From positions 7,874,001-7,938,000 of the forward strand of contig NZ_JAPEMU010000001.1 of assembly GCF_026342405.1 (NCBI RefSeq): a stretch of 64,000 bases of DNA. The letters run 5' to 3'. How positions within the stretch are numbered: position 1 is the first letter of the stretch; each line of letters starts with the position of its first letter. The stretch comes from Kitasatospora sp. NBC_00240. Its GTDB lineage: Bacteria; Actinomycetota; Actinomycetes; Streptomycetales; Streptomycetaceae. Shown piece after piece: positions 57,970-64,000 of the stretch. The notes below the pieces were generated by a model. The model did not search any database, was not told where the DNA came from, and saw only the letters and a list, made by a program, of their open reading frames with translations. A program made the position numbers and the translations under genes.

Positions 57970-60069
57970 TCAGAGGACCTTCGATCGCTGATGGTCCGCC
58001 AGTTCCTGGCGTGGACGGGCCAGCGGGCTCGGCCACCACATGTGCCGGTCGATGTCCATGGTGAGTGCCGTGACCAGCACCGACCGCACCACGAGAGTGT
58101 CCAGCAGCACGCCGAGCGCCACCGCGAAGCCGATCTCGGCGAACCCCACCACCGGCAGGGTGCCCAGGACGGCGAAGGTGCTCGCCAGGATCAGGCCGGC
58201 CGAGGTGATCACGCCCCCGGTCGCGGCCAGCCCGGCGACCGCCCCCGCCCGGGTGCCGCGATGGACGGCCTCCTCCCGGACCCGGGTCATCAGGAAGATG
58301 TTGTAGTCGATGCCGAGCGCCACCAGGAAGACGAACACGAACAGCGGGAACGCGTTGTCCTGGCCCTCGAAGTGGAAGACGTGCGCGAAGAAGAACGCAC
58401 TGATCCCCATCGCCGCCGCGTAGCTCAGCACCACCGTGGCGATCAGCACCAGTGGCGCGGTCACCGCCCGGAGCAGCAGGGCGAGGATCACCAGCACCAC
58501 GCCGAGCACCAGCGGGATGATCGTCCGGTTGTCGGCGGTGGCGGCCCGTCCGGCGTCCAGGATCACCGCGGTGCTGCCGCCCACCTTGGCGTCGGCGCCC
58601 GGCACCGCGTGGACGGCGTCCCGGACCCGGTCCACGGTGTCCTCGGCGGCCTGGCTGTCCGGCGGGTCGGTCAGGGTGGCCTGGAACACCGCCACGTCCC
58701 CGTGCGTCACCGGTGGCGTGGTCGAGGCGACGCCCGGGGTGGCCGCGGCCGCCGCCTGGACGGTGCCGGCCGGACCGGCCGCGCTGATCACGGTGAGCGG
58801 CGCGCCGGTGCCGCCGGGGAAGTGCTCGACGAGCACCTCCTGGCCGACCACCGAGTCGGGCGTACCGGTGAACGTCCCCGCGGTGCTCAGGCCGTTGGCG
58901 TTGAGCGACACCAGCCCGACGCAGCAGGCCGCCAGCGCCAGCGCCGTGCCCACCCAGACCTTGCGCGGCCGCTGCCCGATCCAGCCGCCGACATGCGCCC
59001 AGTTGCCCGTCTTCGTCGGCTCCGCCGTGCCGTAGGCCGGGCGGACCGGCCAGAACACCCACCGGCCGCAGATCACCAGCAGCGCGGGCAGCAGCGTCAG
59101 CATCGCCAGCAGCGCGACCGCCACGCCGATCGCGCAGACCGGGCCGAGCCCCCGGGTGGAGTTCATCTCCGCGACCAGCAGGCACAGCATGGAGGCGATC
59201 ACGGTGGCCGAGCTGGCCAGGATCGCCGGACCGGCCCGGTGCAGGGCGAACGCCATCGCCTCGTGCCGGTCCTCGTGACGCCGCAGTTCCTCCCGGTAAC
59301 GGGCGGTGATCAGCAGTGCGTAGTCCGTTCCCGCACCGAGGACCAGGACGATCAGGATGCCCGCGCTCTGCGCGTTGACGGTCAGCCCGGCGTGCTCGGC
59401 GAGCAGGTAGATCAGGGCCTGCGAGGCGATCAGCGACACGCCGGCCGAGAGCAGCGGCAACAGCCACAGCACCGGACTGCGGTAGGTCAGCAGCAGCAGG
59501 ATGATCACCACGGACACGGTGGCGTACAGCAGGGTGCCGTCGATCCCGGCGAAGGCCTCCGCCTGGTCGGCCCCGATGCCGGCCGGGCCGGTGACGTGGG
59601 TGGCCATCCCGTTGCTGCCGGCGGCCGCGGTGGCCCGCATGCTGTCGACGGCCGGTTTGAGGTCGTTCCAGCCGTTGGTGCCGATGTCCACGGGCACCAC
59701 GGTCTGCATCGCCTGCCCGTCCTTGGACAGCTGCGGCCCCGTCACGGCGCCGAGCACGTGCGGCGCGGTGGCGAAGGCCTGGGCGTCCTGGGCGGCCTTG
59801 GCCTGGTCGGCCTCGGTGATGCCGCTGGTCCGCTCGTAGACCACCACCGCCTGGGCGGTGTCCACCGGCTGGAAGGCCCGCTGCTCCACCAGGACCTGGG
59901 TCGACTCGGCGTTGCCCGGCAGCCAGCTGGACGCCTCGTTGTCCTCGGCGCTCATCAGCTTTCCGGCGAGTGGACCGGCGGCGGCGATCAGGACGATCCA
60001 GAGCACCAGGACGACCCATTTGCTGCGTCGTCCACAGGGCAGCGCGGCCAGTCTGCGGGTCGGACTCAT
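57970..60069 (-). CDS. MMPL-family RND transporter
   Basis: A 699-residue transporter with 11-12 hydrophobic helices. Each half begins with one helix, a large extracytoplasmic domain, then five helices. The first-half core is GAGTDYALLITARYREELR (near 250) and the second-half counterpart VALGIDYNIFLMTRVREEA (near 590), the MMPL Asp-Tyr proton-relay pair. Closing helix LLDTLVVRSVLVTALTM. It probably exports lipids, or antibiotic-like compounds. GAGGGGG supports ATG 60069 over an upstream ATG. Confidence 0.92.
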   Translation of the reverse strand: MSPTRRLAALPCGRRSKWVVLVLWIVLIAAAGPLAGKLMSAEDNEASSWLPGNAESTQVLVEQRAFQPVDTAQAVVVYERTSGITEADQAKAAQDAQAFATAPHVLGAVTGPQLSKDGQAMQTVVPVDIGTNGWNDLKPAVDSMRATAAAGSNGMATHVTGPAGIGADQAEAFAGIDGTLLYATVSVVIILLLLTYRSPVLWLLPLLSAGVSLIASQALIYLLAEHAGLTVNAQSAGILIVLVLGAGTDYALLITARYREELRRHEDRHEAMAFALHRAGPAILASSATVIASMLCLLVAEMNSTRGLGPVCAIGVAVALLAMLTLLPALLVICGRWVFWPVRPAYGTAEPTKTGNWAHVGGWIGQRPRKVWVGTALALAACCVGLVSLNANGLSTAGTFTGTPDSVVGQEVLVEHFPGGTGAPLTVISAAGPAGTVQAAAAATPGVASTTPPVTHGDVAVFQATLTDPPDSQAAEDTVDRVRDAVHAVPGADAKVGGSTAVILDAGRAATADNRTIIPLVLGVVLVILALLLRAVTAPLVLIATVVLSYAAAMGISAFFFAHVFHFEGQDNAFPLFVFVFLVALGIDYNIFLMTRVREEAVHRGTRAGAVAGLAATGGVITSAGLILASTFAVLGTLPVVGFAEIGFAVALGVLLDTLVVRSVLVTALTMDIDRHMWWPSPLARPRQELADHQRSKVL

Positions 60070-60167
60070 CGGTGCCCCCTCGCGGGTGCGGCTGGTGCGG
60101 GCAAAAAATCCCTCGTACCACCCTGCCACCGAGCGTCGGGGGCGGCAGCTCGGGCCGTGCGGGGCGG

Positions 60168-60250
60168 CCCGGAGCCGTCGGCCCGCCCGCCCGGAGCCGT
60201 CGGCCCGTCCCCCGGAGCCGTCGGCCCGTCCGCCCGGAGCCGTCGGCCCG
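60168..60250. repeat. 18-bp repeat, four copies
   Basis: CCCGGAGCCGTCGGCCCG occurs at 60168, 60190, 60211 and 60233, with 3-4 variable bases between copies (period 21-22). It fills the gap between the MMPL start and the endonuclease stop, so it may lie in the MMPL promoter or in the nfo 3' end. Confidence 0.85.
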
Positions 60251-60260
60251 TGGGCCCGGG

Positions 60261-61193
60261 TCAGCCGGCGGCGGCCGCCGCCCGCAGCTCCTTCAGCCGG
60301 GCGATGTCCGCCGCGTGCCCGGTGCCGTCGCCGCCGTGCTTGCGGTCCGGCGTCTCGATCACCAGCGGGACGCCCAGGGTCGCGGGGTGCTCGAAGAGCT
60401 GCCGGAACGGCGCCGCGCCGATCCGGCCGGCCCCGATGTTGGCGTGCCGGTCCTTGCGGGCGCCGACCTCGTCCTCGGAGTCGTTGGCGTGGATCAGCCG
60501 CAGCCGGCCCGGCCCGGCCGCGGCGACCAGCGCGTCCAGCGTCGCGCCGACCCCGCCCTCGGCGGCCAGGTCGTGCCCGGCGGCGAAGGCGTGGCAGGTG
60601 TCCAGGCAGACGCCGACCCGCGGGTGCCCGTCCAGCGCGTCCAGGTACTCCGCCAGGTCCTCCATCCGGGAGCAGAGCGAGCGCCCCTGGCCGGCCGTCG
60701 GCTCCAGCAGCAGCCAGGGCGGGTCCTCGCCGAGCCCGTCCAGCTCGTCGAGCAGCGGCAGCAGGTCCGTGCGGACCTGGGCCATCGCCTCGGCCCGCCG
60801 CGAGCCGCCGTCCGCCGCGGTGCCGACCGCCGAGCCGGTGTGCAGGACGACGCCGAGCGCCCCGATCGCGTGCCCGCGCAGCAGCGAGTGCCGCAGCGAC
60901 TCGGCCGAGTGCTCCCGGGTCGCGGCGGTGTCCGAGCCGAAGTTGATCAGGTAGGGCGCGTGCACGTACGCGGCGATGCCCTCCTCGGCGCAGGCCGTCC
61001 GGAAGGCCTCGTCCTGCACCGGGTTACCCGGGGGAGTGGCCCACCCGCGCGGGTTCGCCACGAACACCTGCACCGCCTCGGCGCCCACCCGCCGGGCGAA
61101 CGCCAGTCCCGTCCCGGCCAGGCCCTTCGCGGCGACCGGTACGTGGGCCCCGATCGGGTTGCGGGCTGCGGGCGACAGTGGTGCGGCGTTCAT
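60261..61193 (-). CDS. nfo: Deoxyribonuclease IV (AP endonuclease Nfo)
   Basis: A 310-residue TIM-barrel AP endonuclease. NPIGAHVPVAAKGLAGTGLAFARRVGAEAVQVFVANPRGW opens the fold, then AYVHAPYLINFGS (metal His), VLHTGSAV (His), WLLLEPTAGQG (Glu), VGVCLDTCHAFAAGHD (Asp/His), RLIHANDSEDEVGARKDRHANIGAG (His, Asp, His) and VIETPDRK (Glu). All three zinc sites can be assigned. It cuts DNA at abasic sites in base-excision repair. The ATG at 61193 gives a full-length protein. Confidence 0.95.
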   Translation of the reverse strand: MNAAPLSPAARNPIGAHVPVAAKGLAGTGLAFARRVGAEAVQVFVANPRGWATPPGNPVQDEAFRTACAEEGIAAYVHAPYLINFGSDTAATREHSAESLRHSLLRGHAIGALGVVLHTGSAVGTAADGGSRRAEAMAQVRTDLLPLLDELDGLGEDPPWLLLEPTAGQGRSLCSRMEDLAEYLDALDGHPRVGVCLDTCHAFAAGHDLAAEGGVGATLDALVAAAGPGRLRLIHANDSEDEVGARKDRHANIGAGRIGAAPFRQLFEHPATLGVPLVIETPDRKHGGDGTGHAADIARLKELRAAAAAG

Positions 61194-61642
61194 GCCGAGA
61201 GCCTGTCACGCGGGTCGGCGCCGCCGGTCACCGGCCCCGGCCCCGGCCAGCCGCGGGCCGGCCGGCCCTTGCCGGGGCGGGGCCGACCGCGCCACGACCG
61301 ACTCCACGCGGCCGCCGGGCGGCGGGCACCAGGCCCCGCGACGACGCCCCCGCGGGCCGGGCCGCCACCGGGCGCGGCCGCCGGGCGCAGCCGGCCCGGC
61401 CGCCCCGCCGCCGCACCCCGGCCGGTGCGTCTGACGTTCCGTTACGACAACCGGCCGACGCTCCGTCAGTCCGCCGGACGCACCCGGTGGCGGGCCCGCA
61501 CCATCGCCCATAGCGTCGAACCGGCGGACACGCATGCCGCCCGCGCGCCCCGGCGGAGCAGCGCCCGCGGACGTCGGTCCGACCGGCTGTCACCCACCGC
61601 ACCGCGCCTCAGAGACCGTGCAAGGAAAGCAGGTTCCGAATC
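61194..61642. other. Divergent promoter gap
   Basis: A 449-base gap between nfo and the beta-helix protein gene, both read outward. The most promoter-like part is the less GC-rich 61430-61460 (GACGTTCCGTTACGACAACC). Nothing else coding or repeated is evident. Confidence 0.4.
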
Positions 61643-62704
61643 ATGCCCACGCGACGGGTCCCCCAGCTCGCGGCGGCCACCGCCACCGCCACGGCCCTGA
61701 TCACCCTGGGCGCCGCACCCCCGGCGCACGCCTCCGACCTCCACCTCGTCCAGCCGGGCGAGTCGATCCAGCAGGCGGTGGACGCGGCCGCCCCCGGCGA
61801 CACCGTCCAGCTGCTGCCCGGCACCTACCAGGGGAGTGTGCGGGTCACCACCTCCGGCCTGACCCTCCGCGGGGCGGGCCCGAACACCGTGATCACGCCG
61901 GACCCGGCCGACACCGGCGCCTGCGCCACGGCCGGCCACGGCATCTGCGTCGAGGGCGCCGAGGGCGCCCGGCTGACCGGCGTACGGGTCGAACTGCTCA
62001 CCGTCTCCGGGTTCCGCAAGAACGGCCTCAACGCCAGCGAGACCGACGGGATGACCGTCCGGGGCGTCCGCGCGCTGGGCAACGGGCAGCAGGGCATCAG
62101 CCAGGAGAAGTCCGTCCGGGGCACCTTCACCGCCAACGAGTCGATGGACAACGGCCAGTCCGGCATCTTCCTGGCCAACACCGTGGACAACGAGGGCGGC
62201 GCCATCGACACCGAGGGCGCCGTGATCAGCCGCAACCGGCTGAGCGGCAACCGGATCGGCGTCACCATCCGGCGCGCCCGCAGCCTCAGCATCGACCGCA
62301 ACATCGTCAACGGGAACTGCGGCGGGGTGTTCATCGTCGGCGACGAAGGCGTCCCCCGGGCCGGCGCGCTGACCATCAGCCGCAACACCGTCACCGGGAA
62401 CAACAAGTACTGCCCGCCCAACCCCCGCCTGGACGCGATCCAGGGCACCGGCATCCTGCTCACCGGCGCCGAGGACACCCTGGTGACGGGCAACACCGTC
62501 CGGGACAACGTCGGCGCCTCGTCGATGTCCGGCGGCATCGTGCTGTTCCACAGCGTCGTCGGCGTCCCCAACGCCCGGATCACGGTCAGCGACAACCACG
62601 TGGACGGCAACAGCCCCGCCGACCTCGCCGACCGGGACACCGGCACGGCCAACGTCTTCACCCGCAACCACTGCGGGGTCTCCGAACCGGCCGGCCACTG
62701 CTGA
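61643..62704 (+). CDS. Secreted right-handed parallel beta-helix protein
   Basis: A 353-residue exoprotein. The signal peptide (AAATATATALITLGAAPPAHA, cleavage near 30) precedes LVQPGESIQQAVDAAAPGDTVQLLPGTYQGS, the standard cap of pectate-lyase-like helices. At least eight coils follow, with N-x-V/I-x-G-N turns (RNRLSGNRIG, RNIVNGNCGGV, RNTVTGNNKY, GNTVRDNVGA). Four late Cys may form bonds. The fold is typical of polysaccharide lyases or hydrolases, but catalytic residues cannot be assigned. ATG 61643 has AGGAAAG at long distance. Confidence 0.88.
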   Translation: MPTRRVPQLAAATATATALITLGAAPPAHASDLHLVQPGESIQQAVDAAAPGDTVQLLPGTYQGSVRVTTSGLTLRGAGPNTVITPDPADTGACATAGHGICVEGAEGARLTGVRVELLTVSGFRKNGLNASETDGMTVRGVRALGNGQQGISQEKSVRGTFTANESMDNGQSGIFLANTVDNEGGAIDTEGAVISRNRLSGNRIGVTIRRARSLSIDRNIVNGNCGGVFIVGDEGVPRAGALTISRNTVTGNNKYCPPNPRLDAIQGTGILLTGAEDTLVTGNTVRDNVGASSMSGGIVLFHSVVGVPNARITVSDNHVDGNSPADLADRDTGTANVFTRNHCGVSEPAGHC

Positions 62705-62765
62705 TCCGCCCCCGGCCCCCTGCCCGACGCCGCTGCTCCCCTCCGACCATCAGAAGGACGGCCCC

Positions 62766-63797
62766 ATGACCACCGCACCCACCACCGACCCGCAGGCCGC
62801 CATGCGCCTGCGCGAACTCGTCTTCGGCGCAGCCTGCGCCGCCGCCGTTCGGGCGGCCGCCCGCCTGGGCGTCGCCGACGCGCTGGGCGAGCAGCCGACC
62901 GCCGTGGACGACCTCGCGTCGGCCCTCGACACCGAGCCCAAGCCGCTGCGCCGGCTGCTGCGCGCGCTCTCCTGCTACGGCATCTTCGCCGAGACGGACG
63001 GGGACCGCTTCGTCCACACCGAGATGTCCCGGCTGCTGCGCGAGGACGCGCCGAACAGCCTGCGCTACATCTCGCTGTGGTGCACCGAGCCGTGGACCTG
63101 GGAGGCCTGGCCGCGGCTGGACGAGGCGGTCCGCTCGGGCAAGAACGTCTTCCCGGAGGTGTTCGGCAAGGAGTTCTTCGACTACCTGCACACCGACGGG
63201 CGCGAGTCGGCCAAGGTCTTCGACAAGGCCATGACCACCTCCAGCCGCCAGTCCGCCGCCGACTTCGCCGAGTACCTGGACCTCACCGGCGTCAACTCCG
63301 TGGTCGACATCGGCGGCGGCCAGGGCCACGTGCTGGCCAGCCTGCTGGAGAAGCACCCCGGCCTGCACGGCACCCTGATGGACCTCCCCAAGGTGGTCGC
63401 CAACGCCGATCCCCGGCTGCGCGACGGCGGCGCGCTGGCCTCCCGGGCCCGGCTGGTGCCCGGGGACTGCCGGGAGGACATCCCGGTCAAGGCCGACCTC
63501 TACATCATCAAGAACATCCTGGAATGGGACGACGAGAGCACCCGCCGCACGCTGGCGAACGTGGTCGCGGCGGCCGCCCCCGGCGCCCGGGTCGTGGTGG
63601 TGGAGAACCTGGTCGACGACAGCCCCTCGATGCGGTTCACCACGGCGATGGACCTGCTGCTGCTGCTCAACGTCGGCGGCGCCAAGCACTCCAAGCAGAG
63701 CATGGTCACCCTGATGTCGGCGGCCGGCCTGGCGGTGGGCGAGGTCCACCCGGTCAACCCGTACCTGCACGCCTTCGAGAGCGTCGTCCCGGCCTGA
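62766..63797 (+). CDS. SAM-dependent O-methyltransferase (plant/bacterial family 2)
   Basis: A 343-residue methyltransferase. Residues 15-90 are a winged-helix dimerisation domain (CAAAVRAAARLGVADALGEQP, LRRLLRALSCYGIF). The Rossmann core has SAM motif VVDIGGGQGHVLASLL near 180, LMDLPKVV, GDCREDIPVKADLYIIKNILEWDDES (near 235, catalytic His replaced by Asn at the usual W-x-D position) and VVVVENLVDD. It acts on hydroxyl groups of aromatic or polyketide metabolites in other systems. Seemingly a lone tailoring-type gene. AGAAGGA precedes ATG 62766. Confidence 0.88.
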   Translation: MTTAPTTDPQAAMRLRELVFGAACAAAVRAAARLGVADALGEQPTAVDDLASALDTEPKPLRRLLRALSCYGIFAETDGDRFVHTEMSRLLREDAPNSLRYISLWCTEPWTWEAWPRLDEAVRSGKNVFPEVFGKEFFDYLHTDGRESAKVFDKAMTTSSRQSAADFAEYLDLTGVNSVVDIGGGQGHVLASLLEKHPGLHGTLMDLPKVVANADPRLRDGGALASRARLVPGDCREDIPVKADLYIIKNILEWDDESTRRTLANVVAAAAPGARVVVVENLVDDSPSMRFTTAMDLLLLLNVGGAKHSKQSMVTLMSAAGLAVGEVHPVNPYLHAFESVVPA

Positions 63798-63804
63798 TCC
63801 CCCC

Positions 63805-63855
63805 GGACGTACGAGAGAGCCGGCACCCCGTGGGTGCCGGCTCTCTCGTACGTCC
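63805..63855. terminator. Perfect 24-bp hairpin, bidirectional terminator
   Basis: Arms 63805-63828 (opening GGACGTACGAGAGAGCC) and 63832-63855 pair without mismatch around a 3-base loop, between the O-methyltransferase and the convergent sortase gene. It can act in both directions. Confidence 0.8.
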
Positions 63856-63900
63856 CCGGGGCCGCTGCGTCGGTCGAACCCGGTGCGGCCGCGGGCCCGG

Positions 63901-64000
63901 TCAGGCCTTGTGCGAGGACTCCAGGTGCGCGAAGACCACCACGTTGTCCAGGTAGTCCTTGCGCTTCTTGTCGTAGGTGCCGCCGCAGGTGATCAGGCGC
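63901..64000 (-). CDS. Class F sortase, C-terminal end
   Basis: The last 32 residues of a gene that runs out of the window. RLITCGGTYDKK contains the catalytic Cys region (T-C-G-G) and KDYLDNVVVFAHLE the strand that follows, then a short polar end. This is the class F pattern, like the intact sortase at 44.6-45.4 kb. The catalytic His and the membrane anchor lie outside the window. Confidence 0.85.
   Translation of the reverse strand, partial: RLITCGGTYDKKRKDYLDNVVVFAHLESSHKA

Overview
The window reads as chromosomal DNA of a streptomycete-type actinomycete (Streptomyces or Kitasatospora). Support comes from the very high GC content with G/C third codon positions, the principal sigma factor HrdB with its Lys/Ala-rich N-terminal region, an SsgA-like protein (a family restricted to sporulating actinomycetes), TerD proteins, class F sortases and roadblock/LC7 proteins. 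No rRNA operon, CRISPR array, integrase or transposase was seen. About 90% of the sequence is coding.

Layout. 0-12.5 kb is mixed housekeeping and accessory: a Tat-exported sulfatase (cut by the window edge), a HAD hydrolase, SMI1/KNR4, SsgA-like and GlsB proteins, a DHA2 MFS pump, a glutamate-cysteine-ligase-like enzyme, AdhP, and a decaying locus made of an amidohydrolase, a truncated APC permease and a TetR C-terminal fragment. A MepB protein and a BlaI/M56 pair follow. 12.7-16 kb has two TerD genes, an unusual tRNA-Glu-like gene and hrdB. 16.2-23 kb is a FadR-type regulator facing a five-gene operon (permease, glutamine synthetase-like ligase, class I glutamine amidotransferase-type hydrolase, aldehyde dehydrogenase, SDR). 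This looks like a gamma-glutamylation route for catabolism of an amine. 23-30.4 kb has an SDR/MFS/TetR unit whose operator is repeated at both promoters, a double-headed Lrp regulator and a permease/amidohydrolase operon, then a second copy of the tRNA-Glu-like gene.

30.7-37.2 kb has AlkB, a GNAT, an ABM/SnoaL fusion, a secreted small protein, an orphan gltD with an insert, and an AEC transporter. 37.5-41.8 kb is the most unusual stretch. A candidate iron box is followed by three roadblock-like proteins and a PATAN/DUF4388-like DNA-binding candidate, without the GTPase or histidine kinase of a conservon. Next comes a serine-kinase/STAS pair fused in one reading frame with an internal ribosome binding site. 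41.9-44 kb pairs a NAD-kinase-like protein with an SPFH protein behind a long inverted repeat. 44-48.6 kb has a sortase-substrate-like protein, a class F sortase and a CseABC-like lipoprotein/response regulator/sensor kinase operon. 48.7-64 kb contains a VOC protein, a large membrane protein, a polysaccharide deacetylase, a GT4/GT4/SGNH operon, a sphingomyelinase-like exoenzyme, an MMPL transporter, endonuclease IV, a parallel beta-helix exoprotein, an O-methyltransferase and the end of a second class F sortase.

Gene starts were chosen from ribosome-binding sites, family alignment from memory, and ATGA/GTGA overlaps. No database search or fold calculation was run.
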